From NCBI GenBank assembly GCA_948144175.1, contig CANXME010000864.1:930001-994000 (forward strand): 64,000 nucleotides of DNA, in the 5' to 3' direction. The first letter of the stretch is position 1. Each line of letters begins with the position of its first letter. Position numbers and translations under genes: made by a program. The DNA comes from Closterium sp. NIES-65. Its lineage: Eukaryota > Streptophyta > Zygnematophyceae > Desmidiales > Closteriaceae. Shown piece by piece: positions 8,548 through 18,050 of this stretch. Below the pieces are notes generated by a model. It worked only from the letters and a program-made list of their open reading frames with translations, had not been told where the DNA came from and searched no databases.

Positions 8548-10296
8548 CTAGGTGGTACTGTCGGCTTCCAGGTGAATACCTTTCGCCATCAACCGACTGA
8601 CGCTCAGTAAGTTGTAGCCGAGTCCCTCCGCGATTAGTACTTTTGACATTTGTAGGACGACGTTTGTCTCTCGTGACTGAAGTTGTACTATGCCTTGTCG
8701 TCTTGTGCGCAGGTTTTGATTATTGGCGACGGTGATGACGACTTCTTGTCGGAGTTGGTGCTCGCGTTGAACGAAACGTCCTGAAGAGCACATGTGTTGT
8801 CCGCAGCAACTGTCCAAGAACCAAGTATCTCTTCCGGATGGCTCGCTTTGAGCAATGGCGGCGTATGTCGGGTTCGGCTGAAGTGACTCGCGGCGAGGTG
8901 TGATGTTGTCGAGTTGTTCTTCTGGTGAGTAGTATGGTGGTGACTCAGTTGTGCAGGAGTCAGTTATCTTTGCGATGCAGTTGACGATGTTTCTTGCTCC
9001 TTGTGCAGGTTGTCCTGTTGGAGTCGTTGAAGCTTGAATCTTTGTCGTGGGATTTGCTTGCGTTGAAGTGACTTGGGAGCTTGAAGGCCGAAGTTGTCGC
9101 TGTGGTGTTGTCGATTGCTGACGATACGGGCAGTGCGTACGAGGATGCCCTGAATTTTTGCAGATGTGGCAAAACGGAGGTACTGCCTTCAGCTGTTGTT
9201 GCTGCCGATTGTTGTTGTTGTTGTAGCGTCGCTGGGTGTGAAACACGAACTCTGGTACTGACGTTTTCTTCTTATGTCGTTCTTCTTGCAGGTCCATGTC
9301 CTGCTGCTCGGCATGGATTTCGGCGCAGAGTGCTGCTTCGGAGATTCTCCCGTGTGCTCGTAGTATGGCGCGAGTGGAGCGCCAGTGAGGGCCAAGACCG
9401 CCGATGACGACCATGACGAAGGCGTCTTCTGAAATTGATCCTCCACATCGAAGAAGCCTGTCGCGCAGCTCGCGGCAGCGACTGATATACGCCATTCCCT
9501 TCTTGCCTGGTTTCATTTCGATTGTTGTCAGCTGCGCCATTAACCGACTTTGGTTTACCCTGTCTGTTGCTTGATACAGGTTCTTCAAGTGGTTGTACGC
9601 GAGCTCCGCGGAGTTACCGTAACCTCGGTAAGTCCTTATGTTCTGCTGTTGAGTCGGGGTGATGTTCCTCAGTAGTATTGTGTACGCCATCATCGATTGA
9701 TAGGTGTACTGCTGCTTCTCATACTGTGTGCCGTTTGTTGGATATGGCAGTGACCCGTCGAAGAAGCCAAGGATCTGCGCTACTTCCATCATCAGCTCGA
9801 ATTCGAACGACCAGGTAAAGAAGTCCTTCCCGTCGAAGGGTTTTGTCGTTTGTAGTTTTAGAACATGCGCGAACTGCGACTGAACTTGTAGTGCGTCCAG
9901 TGCTCTTTCTTGTCCCGGTGCAGGTTGTGGTTGTGGCATGAAGCTGACGGAGCCGCGCTGGGGCTCGTACGGAGCAAAGGTAGGTTGTTGTTGTTGATTC
10001 CCGCGTGCGTAGGATGAGCCATCGAGACTCATGGGCGTCACGTTGTTGCTGTTGTTGCTGTTGTTTGATTGCGCAGGTACTCCTTGCTGATGCTGCTCGT
10101 AGAAGGACATGAAGGAGAAGAATTTCTCCATCATGCTTGGATCGAAGCCCGCGCCTTGGTTTGCGGGTGTTTCAGTGGACCCAGCTGCTGATCTCGTTGT
10201 TGTCCCTTCCTCTGTCTGTAGGCCAGAGGCAGGTGGTGGAGTAGGGGTAGTACCGGGAGAGCCGTTGGAGGAGCTCCTCTCCTTTCTAGCAGACAT
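8548..10296 (-). CDS. Copia B gag-protease
   Basis: This 582-codon open frame starts at 10296, 65 bp inside the LTR edge. The N-terminal part is Ser/Gln/Pro-rich. The UBN2-type gag core follows (KPFDGKDFFTWSFEFELMM, later RLMAQLTTIEMKPGKKG and VMVVIGGLGPHW). A classical zinc knuckle CHICKNSGHPRTHC fits C-x2-C-x4-H-x4-C near residues 370-385. The protease site reads WFLDSCCGQHMCS, with Cys where copia proteases usually have Gly after Asp-Ser. The frame ends at a TAG at 8548, after which related sequence continues. Confidence 0.85.
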   Translation of the reverse strand: MSARKERSSSNGSPGTTPTPPPASGLQTEEGTTTRSAAGSTETPANQGAGFDPSMMEKFFSFMSFYEQHQQGVPAQSNNSNNSNNVTPMSLDGSSYARGNQQQQPTFAPYEPQRGSVSFMPQPQPAPGQERALDALQVQSQFAHVLKLQTTKPFDGKDFFTWSFEFELMMEVAQILGFFDGSLPYPTNGTQYEKQQYTYQSMMAYTILLRNITPTQQQNIRTYRGYGNSAELAYNHLKNLYQATDRVNQSRLMAQLTTIEMKPGKKGMAYISRCRELRDRLLRCGGSISEDAFVMVVIGGLGPHWRSTRAILRAHGRISEAALCAEIHAEQQDMDLQEERHKKKTSVPEFVFHTQRRYNNNNNRQQQQLKAVPPFCHICKNSGHPRTHCPYRQQSTTPQRQLRPSSSQVTSTQANPTTKIQASTTPTGQPAQGARNIVNCIAKITDSCTTESPPYYSPEEQLDNITPRRESLQPNPTYAAIAQSEPSGRDTWFLDSCCGQHMCSSGRFVQREHQLRQEVVITVANNQNLRTRRQGIVQLQSRETNVVLQMSKVLIAEGLGYNLLSVSRLMAKGIHLEADSTT

Positions 10297-10345
10297 GTCT
10301 TCTTGATGTATTAAGTGTTGGAGAAAAGGTAGCTTTTAACTCTAA

Positions 10346-10360
10346 CCTGCTCTCATACCA
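10346..10360 (-). promoter_or_regulatory. Primer-binding site of copia B
   Basis: On the minus strand TGGTATGAGAGC follows the LTR terminal CA directly. It differs by one base from the initiator tRNA-Met complement TGGTATCAGAGC. Confidence 0.8.
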
Positions 10361-10795
10361 TGTTGGGCTCAACGCCCTAGGATCTTTGGTAGAGTTTTGA
10401 TCTAAGTAAATGATGTAGTAGCGGAAGCGTTTTGAATAAAGTCCTTGAACCACCTTGCGCTAGTATGTGAGGGCAAAGTAAGTTGATTAAAGCAAAGAGA
10501 TACAAGAATATATATGAGTACAGAGAATATGAAGAGACATAATTGTAACTACTTTACTGTTGCGGTTCGATACAGTGCGACTCGGGCAACTGCTCCATGT
10601 CGAGTCAGTTGTGTGTCCTTGCTGTCGCGCTGCATTTGTCAGGTCAAAGGTCGCTGACCTTTGACTTTCTCGTAACCTCCAGCGGTTACATCAACCTCCG
10701 AGGGTTGACTCGCTGGTGCTTCGATTTGCGCTGCTTCGCTTGTGTCTTGAAGTTTCGACACTACAGAGGCGCTTTAAGACTACTTGTTCCCAACA
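10361..10795 (-). repeat. 5' LTR of copia B (435 bp)
   Basis: On the minus strand it starts TGTTGGGAAC and ends GAGCCCAACA, so the ends form a 7 bp inverted repeat TGTTGGG/CCCAACA. It matches the solo LTR at 52900-53335 through most of its length, including TATATA motifs and the GGTCAAAGGTCAGCGACC-type block. Confidence 0.9.
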
Positions 10796-11958
10796 GGATA
10801 CACGTGGGAGCACGGGGGGTCGAAATGTACGTATGATGCATACATTCCGGTAATCAAGGGGAAACACCCACACCACGCCTTGTTCATGCGTGAATCACGC
10901 CCACGGGTAAAAAGACGAAACTGGAAAGTGTTCCTGATGAATGGAAAACGGATCTGATGGATCAGATATAGCAGAAAAGCATTTCTGAATGAACAGATTT
11001 CACCAAGTCGTATTTTCTGAATCATCAGATTAAATCAAAAAGTAGCCTTCGAATATAGGACAAACAGACCAAAAATTCTGCTAGCGACGTCCCTGGAGGG
11101 AGAGGTGGAAGAGGTCAAAGAGGGCTACAGAGAGCATGGCAGCGTCAATTCTGAAAAGAGAGAGGCCGGAAGGGGGATAGCACAGGAGGGTGAGTTAGTC
11201 AAACAAGACTTGGCCTGCTGACTTGAGTTGACTAGCATGACTCAGGTTGACCAGCATTGACTTCAGTTCTGAGATATACCATGACAGGCAAGGGTAAGAA
11301 ATGAATGATCCAACCAGGTGGAGTTGGATTGCTAGGAAAGAGTGTGCTTGCTGAGGTGTGGAAATTACCCAACTTAGAACAGAAGCAAACCTCTTGCCAA
11401 ACCTCAAGCCTCTCACCAGCCTGCCTCTCACCTGCCAAACCTCTCACCTGCCGAACCTCTCACCTGCCGAGCCTCTCACCTGCCGAGCCTTGCGTGCAGG
11501 GCCGTGATCAGCAGAAATCTAAAAAGCAGCTTTTCTGCTACAGCCGGCAACACCGCCACCCACAGGAACAGCAAGGGGAGGGCCGCAGTGACGGCAGCTG
11601 TAGCAACCACGCCCCCCCCAGTCCAGTCCCATCAGGCAGCAACAAATGACATAGCAACAAGGCTGTAGCAGTCACGCTATCCCCTCCGCCTCCTCCTGCT
11701 GCTCATGCTCCTGCTGCTAGTTCTGGTAATACCCCTGCCGCCTCCCCTCCACCACCTGGTTTAACGGACACAAGCAACAAAAGAAGAGCCCATAGAATAG
11801 GACCCCTTACCGCCCCTGCCACAATTTCCTTCCACCAGCTGTCGTTCCCCCTCTCCCCCACCCCACCCTCCCCCCCCCGAAAAAACTCCCCTCTCCCCAT
11901 CCCCGGAAGATTGAACATTATCGCTCATTGGAAGCCACAGAAGCCCATCAGCACTGCC
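10796..11958. other. Intergenic region with a short tandem repeat
   Basis: No convincing gene is seen. Five imperfect copies of a 16 bp unit CTCTCACCTGCCGAGC lie at about 11406-11490. Repeated TGACCAGCAT-like words occur at 11210-11265. C-rich runs near 11850-11900 lie just downstream of the mTERF stop. Confidence 0.5.
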
Positions 11959-13032
11959 CTACAGTTTAACCCCAAACTTCTCCTCGAACAGCTCGTCTGA
12001 GCATTGGAGAAACTGGCGCAAATACACCACTTTCCTTGTCGCCTCCAAATCCAGAAGCTGCTGCTCTAGAACAACGCTCTCCCCTGGCTCGTCGTTGCTC
12101 AAAACAACCCCAAGTAACGGTCCACTCTTTCTTTCTTCCACTCCAAATTCCCCCTCTACTCCCTCCACATTGTCAGACACAGAACCCAGCTTGCTTCTTT
12201 GTTTCCTAGCTTCAATCGAATCACCCCTCCTGTCTCCAACACTCGTCCGATAAACCATCTCGCGTGCCACTACCAAATAGCCCACTCGCACCAGTGCCAA
12301 ATGTCGCGGTCTGATTCGTCGATCCAAACTCAACGTAAGGAAGGAAGGGAAGGCAATGACCTCCATCATAGAGAGCCCCATGTCCCGTTTTAAGTACTCC
12401 ACCTTGTGCTTCAGGTTCGTTTTCCAGCTGCAGTTGATAGACTGCGGGTACCTCACCACCAAATCCACCACCAACTCGCGGGCCCGGTATCTCTTGTCAC
12501 CTTTAGCTGACTTTGATGATCGAAGCTCATTCGCCCCTTCCAAGGAACTACCACGCTCGCCTTTAACCCGTCTTTGTGTTCCACTCCCCTCTTCCCCACT
12601 GCTCTCCAATACCTTCTCCACTTCTCGCGCAAGCTCTCTAAAACTTTCCCTCATGACAGCTTCACTGGACGCTATGAGCAAAGGAAATTGTGCCACCACC
12701 CGCACAGCTTTCTCTCGGCCAATTAAATCGACCAATACCGCCACCTTGCCTTGCACGTTCTCCTTCGATAGATTCAGAACCGACTGGTACCTCCTCACAA
12801 TTCTCCCTGCTGCTTTCTCCCCCTCAAGCTCGAGAAAGAACTGGAGCTTAGCTAAAAGAGTTTCTTTGTTGAAACTGAGGACGGTGGGGGCACGCCGAAG
12901 CACAGAGGCTGCAATGGAGGGGGCGTCTGGGGAAGCAAAGGACTGGAGGATTGCAATATTTTCTGCGATGTGATAGTGAGAAATAGAGAGGATGGATGGA
13001 TGTTTCAAGATAAGCCTGCTCAAATGGAGATG
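11959..13032 (-). CDS. mTERF-family protein, C-terminal part
   Basis: The tandem helical repeats are typical of mitochondrial/chloroplast transcription termination factors: SRLILKHPSILSISHYHI, RRAPTVLSFNKETLLAKLQF, RRYQSVLNLSKENVQGK, AQFPLLIASS, RYPQSINCSWKTNLKHK and the terminal LRQFLQCSDELFEEKFGVKL. Each repeat carries the hydrophobic-P-x-(I/V)-L pattern. The frame is identical to that of the N-terminal part upstream and is separated from it only by the TAG at 13033-13035, with no ATG of its own near the junction. mTERF proteins bind organelle DNA or RNA and act in transcription, splicing or ribosome assembly. A Ser/Glu-rich insert lies between repeats. The target is unknown. Confidence 0.85.
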   Translation of the reverse strand, partial: HLHLSRLILKHPSILSISHYHIAENIAILQSFASPDAPSIAASVLRRAPTVLSFNKETLLAKLQFFLELEGEKAAGRIVRRYQSVLNLSKENVQGKVAVLVDLIGREKAVRVVAQFPLLIASSEAVMRESFRELAREVEKVLESSGEEGSGTQRRVKGERGSSLEGANELRSSKSAKGDKRYRARELVVDLVVRYPQSINCSWKTNLKHKVEYLKRDMGLSMMEVIAFPSFLTLSLDRRIRPRHLALVRVGYLVVAREMVYRTSVGDRRGDSIEARKQRSKLGSVSDNVEGVEGEFGVEERKSGPLLGVVLSNDEPGESVVLEQQLLDLEATRKVVYLRQFLQCSDELFEEKFGVKL

Positions 13033-14364
13033 CTACTCATCTTGTTGCTGCTTCAGGAGGCCTGTGCTCGTGCTTCCTGCTTCTACCTTCCTTCCACTTC
13101 CCGCCTTCAGGTAGGCTGATAGCATCTCAAGCTGATTATTCAGCGCCTCTTTGCTCCGAGTCAAGATGTCCGGACATCTCTCTATAATCACACCCAGCTT
13201 GTCCACAGGAACCCCTGCTCTCTCTACCAGAATGTCCAGGTTCGTTGAACGTGGCTCCCAGCAGAGAAGCTTACGTCCACGTCGGAGCACCGAGCCCAAT
13301 CTGCTTCGGCGGACGCCTTGAGCCGAAAGAAACTCAAGTGTATACTGAATCATACGCAGGGAGCTTCGGAGCCAGGCTGGATTTTTCAATGTGATGTGGG
13401 CGATGTCAGCATGAGATATGCCAAAGGACTGGAGGAGACGGACACGTGGCAGGAAGTCATTGGTGGGATTGGAGCGGAGGAGTTGGGGGGTGGAGGCGAG
13501 AAGGGGAGCGACAGTGGAAGGGGAGGAGATGCCGAGGTGGGAGGAGAAGAAGCGGTAGAGGTAGAGGAGGGAGGAGCGAGAGGTAGCACGTCTGGGACGA
13601 AGTGTCGTGCATGGTGAACCTTCCTCACCCATTTCTGTTCCTGCCTTCCCCTCCTTCGAATTTATGTCCATTTCATCCATCTCCTCTTCCGCCGCTGCTT
13701 CTTCCTCTCCTTCCACCTCCTCGCCCTTCCTATTCTCCGCGTTCCCAGCCCCCTCCTCCTCCTCCTCCTCTCTTACAATCTGAGGTCCGAACTTCGCCAT
13801 CAGCACTTGAGCAATCACTGTCACTGCCTCCTCCTTCAGATGCTTCCCCCTCCCTGCTCTTACTCTCGCTACCTTCGCTTCTTGCTTCCGCTTTGCCTGC
13901 TCTCCTCCCACGCCTCTTGCCTCCAACTTCCTTGGTTCCACCCTTCTTTTCCTCAACATATTTTGCGCTCCCCTCTGCTTCTCTATCAGCTCCCACCTCA
14001 TCCTCCCGCAACCAAGCGCCTCAAACTCCGCTCCAACGGTCGACTTGTCATCGGCCGTCGATTGTATCTTAAGGTTTGCAACCGCCGCCTCTGAAGAGTC
14101 TTCTGGCGTGGAAGCGTTATTAGCATCGCATCTGATCGCAACGATCCGGTCAGGGGTTCGAACCCTGACTAAGGCTTTCCAGTGGTTCAATGTGCGGAAT
14201 CCGAGCTGGTACGGGCTCGACCATGACGGAAAAGCAGATCTGAATGGATTCATGTGGGTCTTATCAAGAGATCTGCAAGGACGAACACGGATCTGCGTGT
14301 AGTCTAAGCTGAAAATCGACATGACTGACGGAGATGAAGGAACACCACACGCCATGGCAAACAA
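13033..14364 (-). CDS. mTERF-family protein, N-terminal part with organelle-targeting leader
   Basis: The start at 14364 gives an Arg/Ser-rich, acid-poor N terminus (residues 1-70) of the type that imports proteins into chloroplasts or mitochondria. Residues about 70-250 are a charged, low-complexity linker (runs of Glu). mTERF repeats begin around residue 265 (SSLLYLYRFFSSHLGISS, LASTPQLLRSNPTNDFLPR, LKNPAWLRSSLRM, IIERCPDILTRSKEAL). The frame ends in a TAG at 13033-13035 inside the repeat region, and the C-terminal repeats continue in the same frame. Either the gene carries one nonsense codon (or a sequence error) or a short intron removes it. I could not find a GT-AG pair that keeps phase. 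Confidence 0.85.
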   Translation of the reverse strand: MFAMACGVPSSPSVMSIFSLDYTQIRVRPCRSLDKTHMNPFRSAFPSWSSPYQLGFRTLNHWKALVRVRTPDRIVAIRCDANNASTPEDSSEAAVANLKIQSTADDKSTVGAEFEALGCGRMRWELIEKQRGAQNMLRKRRVEPRKLEARGVGGEQAKRKQEAKVARVRAGRGKHLKEEAVTVIAQVLMAKFGPQIVREEEEEEGAGNAENRKGEEVEGEEEAAAEEEMDEMDINSKEGKAGTEMGEEGSPCTTLRPRRATSRSSLLYLYRFFSSHLGISSPSTVAPLLASTPQLLRSNPTNDFLPRVRLLQSFGISHADIAHITLKNPAWLRSSLRMIQYTLEFLSAQGVRRSRLGSVLRRGRKLLCWEPRSTNLDILVERAGVPVDKLGVIIERCPDILTRSKEALNNQLEMLSAYLKAGSGRKVEAGSTSTGLLKQQQDE

Positions 14365-17300
14365 GCAGAGGAACCGAATTTATTATCAAGGCCAGTAGCT
14401 CGCGACTACATTGAGCGCTGGTGGTAGGCTATCTTGCTCTGCTGCTTTGATCTCTTGCCTCGTTCCCCTCTCACCTCTGCTTTGCTTCCAACATCTCACG
14501 ATCTTCCCATTTCCTTAGCTGCTCTCGTCGCTCTGGAGTCTGGATGTTGCGGATCTGTAGGCGGGATGGGCACCTGCTGAAGGTTTTCGTAACGAAATTT
14601 GTGCATCTCGCAAGAGGTCGCACAGGGCTCGATTGGTGTCATTGATTCGGCAAGATTAGTAACCACATTTACAGCGACGCTAGCGACCAAAATCGTTTGT
14701 TCGTTTAACCGAACTGAACCCCACGCCAGACCAGTTGTTGGAAACCAACCCGAACGCGAAGTGTTATCGAACACCATGGTTCAGGAATGCTACTCTTGTG
14801 CGGCAGGCAGGCACCAACTAGGTGTACAGAACAGCCATATACATTCCAAACTGCCTCCTAATTTCCGCATGTTAGTAGTATGCATCGAGATCATCAGGCA
14901 ACAATCCTTTAGCCAGATGTGGAGGTCACATGTAGCGGCGAACAAAGCGATTTCGTACGTAATCATTGATCAGGTGATGATTAAGTCCGTTCTGTGGGGC
15001 TTGGCTCTGGAAATCTGTTTCCGCATTCCCAAAGGCTTGGCCTATCGCCGATCCGATGACCATCATAGCGAGTCACTTTCTAATGATAGCCGATGTAGCG
15101 ATAAACCATCGGCATCGTCCCGCGTGGACGTCCGCGTCGCTGCCTCTCCAGAGGAGCCTCTCTGATCGGTCTTCAATCGTCTGTTCCACTCGCATCTGCC
15201 AGACTGCTGCTTGCCGTGCGATGCACGCGATGGCGTGGAAGCCGCTCACGAAACTGATACGGTGCGTGAGACGCAGCCGGTCCATAGCATGGCTGATCGT
15301 AATACTTCGTACTCTCCTCGCAGCTCGACCTCGAATCGTCTGTGTACACGCCATAAGTGACAATCTGTCCCCGTCGAACTCGTCGAACCCCGCCATAAGT
15401 GACAATCTGTCACCAGGTGCTGCTCGAACGCGCCATTCACGATGAGCGGCGTCGGCGTTGCTATTCCCGCGAGCAAATATTCTCTCAAGGGCGAGCTGTG
15501 CGTTTGTTAGTCGTAGCCGCGTTACGAGCTGATAATGAATCCCGTTTGATGGAGACGATTCAGGATGAAGCATCTGCAAGGGTGCAGCGGTAGAGGCGCA
15601 TGGTTTGATCCTTAGTTTACCGCTGCGCCTCGCCTCCGAGGCAATTCTATGACAGGCCTTCGCGGGCTTCGTATTTGCGAAAGCCAGAATTTTCTGCACG
15701 CAAAGCAGCACCGTCCGAGTGTGTCACCTCACCTCTTTTGTCCCCGCTGTAAGCAGGTTGAGGCAGGACGGTGGCCCTTGTGGGCTCGGCGGCGCAGAGC
15801 GAGCAGCAGGTGCAGCAGCGAGTGGAGGAGTGGAGGCGACGGCAGGAGAAGGAACGGGGAAAAACATGATCAGAACGCAAGAGAATGTGGGAGGACGGAG
15901 CTCCGAGAGTAACGTCTCGAAGGGCAGACAAAAAGGGAAGGGACCTCAGGGCTGAAGCAACAGCTGTTTGGTGAAAGCCTGTGCGATGGTAAGTCGACCG
16001 CTAGAACCATAACCACCCTGTTATCGTGATGCTCTCACCTATTTTCCGCCCCTCGTCTCTTCTCCCTTCAGCTCGCTCTCTCTCGACACTCTCTTGCCCT
16101 TCACCTTGCACTTTTGTCCGACATTCACCTCCTCGCTTCCTCCGGAATATTGAGCATGTGCCCCCCTTCCCTGCAATGCGTTTCCCGCCTCCCCGCTCCC
16201 ATGCCCAGGCTTAAAGGGTAACAGCCCGAGCCTTGAACCACTGGGCATCCACGCGCCGAGCCTTGAAGGGGTATAGCCCTTGGTTCAAGTCTGCAGATGC
16301 GTCGACCGTCCATCTGTGACATCTGATCTGCCGTAAGTCCCTTGGCGGTCGGCCGGGATTGCAGCAATTCGACGGTGAGAAGCAACAAGGGGGCCTCATT
16401 TCTATCGCAGACATTCCATCCTGTGCACTCAGTGTGTGACGTGACGGCCTTCCTTCTTTTCTCCCCTACGGCTGCCATTCTCTGCCTTCATTATGCTACT
16501 GCTGCTTCCGCTGTTCTCCACCCACTTGCTCCGGCTCCTATTCCCTCCCCCCCTCCTCTATTCCTCTTGCTGCTCACTGTTCTCCACTTTCCCTTACTCC
16601 CACCGCGTTCTCCCATGCTGCAACAGCACACCTTCCATTGGTGCTATGCGTGAATGTGCATAGTGTGCGTGCCGCATATGTGGTGTGTCCATGGTGTGAG
16701 CATGGTATGCATGATGGCGTGTGTGGTGCTCTCATGGTGTGTGCATGACGTTTGTGGCACATACACCAGTGCACGGTAATGGTTGACTGAGATCGGAGGT
16801 ACCTTCCTTTCATCCACACTCCACACTCCCCTTTTCGTCCTCTTTCCCTCGCCCTACCCTTCCCCTTTCCTCCCATACCATCCCCTTTCTCTCCTCTTCA
16901 CCTCTCATTTCCCTAACCTTTCCCTCACCTTACCCTACCCTTTCCCTCCCCCTTTTCTCCCCTTTCCCACACCTTTCCCTCCCGTTCTCCCCCCTTCCCC
17001 TCCTCTTGCCTTCCTCCTTCCCTCCCAAGCCAGGCGTGGCGGGAGTGTGGCAGAGCTGCAGAGCACAACCCCCATGTAGGAAAGCTCACTCCTGATTCAT
17101 CTCCACAGGTTGCGACAGCTCTCCCTCTTTCTTCCCCTCCCCTTCCCCTCCTCCTCCATGCAACAGACCAGCCGTTGTGTTGGGAGTGGCGGTGCTGCTG
17201 ATCGGCACGCCCCTCATGGGGACATCATCCACACATCGGGGGACAAACTTCTTGGTCGGAATCAGCTCCAACGTGCTGGACCAGTCCAGATCGCGAGCCA

Positions 17301-18050
17301 CTCACTCAATGCCTCTTGAAGACATGCCCCTCTGCCTCACCAGGGACAAACTCCTCGGAATCAGCTCCAGCCTGTCGAAGATCGAGAGCTAGTGCCCTTC
17401 TGCTCTCATGCTCACCTTGCTCCCATGCTCACCTTGATCCCATGCTCTCCTTGCTCCTATGCCCACCTTTCTCCCATGCTCTCCTTGCTCCCATTCTCTC
17501 TGTGCTCCCTACCAATCGTTTCATGACGCCCATGAACTCTCCTCCTTGCCCTTGCTCCTGCCCTCTTGCATGCACACCCCCTCGAGGAGATTCTGGAGTT
17601 GCTGTGGGTGTACTGCAAGGCGGGCGGGAAGGGCACCAGAGATGCCACGGCGCGTGCCTTTGGCCTGTAGCAGCCTCCAGTGGGCCCGCTGGTTCAAGGT
17701 TGCCATGCCAGACGAGGCAAAGCCCAGAGGGTTTTTTGGGAAGTTGATGAGTCTTTTAAAAATTCTGTAGCACAAGTTGCGGTACACCTGCCCTGCCGCC
17801 TTTTAACAAAAAATGATCTCTGCTACCTATGAATGACTTCGAAGGTCCACTACCATACCCCGACACTGGAAAGCCTGAAAACAGATGTTCTGAATCTCAA
17901 GAATGATGGTGAGGTGATGGCACTACAGGCAGCAGGCCCTTACGGATCCAGAATTTTTCAAGACACTTCAATGAAAGCCACCAGGTACAGATCACGCTCG
18001 TTCACTCACACCACTTTCCATTCCGCGGGTAGATGAATATTTTCAACAAA
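14365..18050. other. Largely non-coding region between mTERF and the LRR gene
   Basis: A 93-codon minus-strand ORF (14496-14777) ends VPIPPTDPQHPDS and may be real, but I do not recognise it. A 20 bp word GCCATAAGTGACAATCTGTC repeats at about 15350 and 15393. A TG-rich stretch (CATGGTGTG words) spans 16650-16760. A long pyrimidine-rich tract of CCTTTCCCTC type spans 16800-17030. Two related blocks, each containing GGAATCAGCTCCA, lie at about 17241-17280 and 17345-17385; on the minus strand they read as LELIPT/LELIPR and could be leucine-rich-repeat exons. No gene model is secure. Confidence 0.4.
14496..14777 (-). CDS. Unidentified small ORF (93 codons)
   Basis: It opens MVFDNTSRSGWFPTTGLAWG, has a moderately hydrophobic middle (TILVASVAVNVVTNLAE) that could be a membrane helix, and ends with a hydrophilic Pro-rich tail. 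It lies 130 bp upstream of the mTERF gene on the same strand. No family is recognised. It could be a small organelle or membrane protein, or chance. Confidence 0.3.
   Translation of the reverse strand: MVFDNTSRSGWFPTTGLAWGSVRLNEQTILVASVAVNVVTNLAESMTPIEPCATSCEMHKFRYENLQQVPIPPTDPQHPDSRATRAAKEMGRS

Larger units (their letters stand above)
7326..10795 (-). mobile_element. Ty1/copia retrotransposon B, truncated by copia A
   Basis: This is a different copia lineage from A, C, D, E and F. On the minus strand it has a 435 bp 5' LTR (10361-10795), a primer-binding site TGGTATGAGAGC, gag, protease, GAG-pre-integrase and integrase. Coding homology stops exactly at the end of the 3' LTR of copia A, so A inserted into B's integrase and the rest of B lies outside the window. 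Several nonsense codons show that it is dead. A solo LTR of the same family lies at 52900-53335. Confidence 0.9.

Noticed and set aside
16026..17079. Several Pro/Ser-rich plus-strand frames
   Set aside because: They come from a pyrimidine-rich tract without codon periodicity or motifs.
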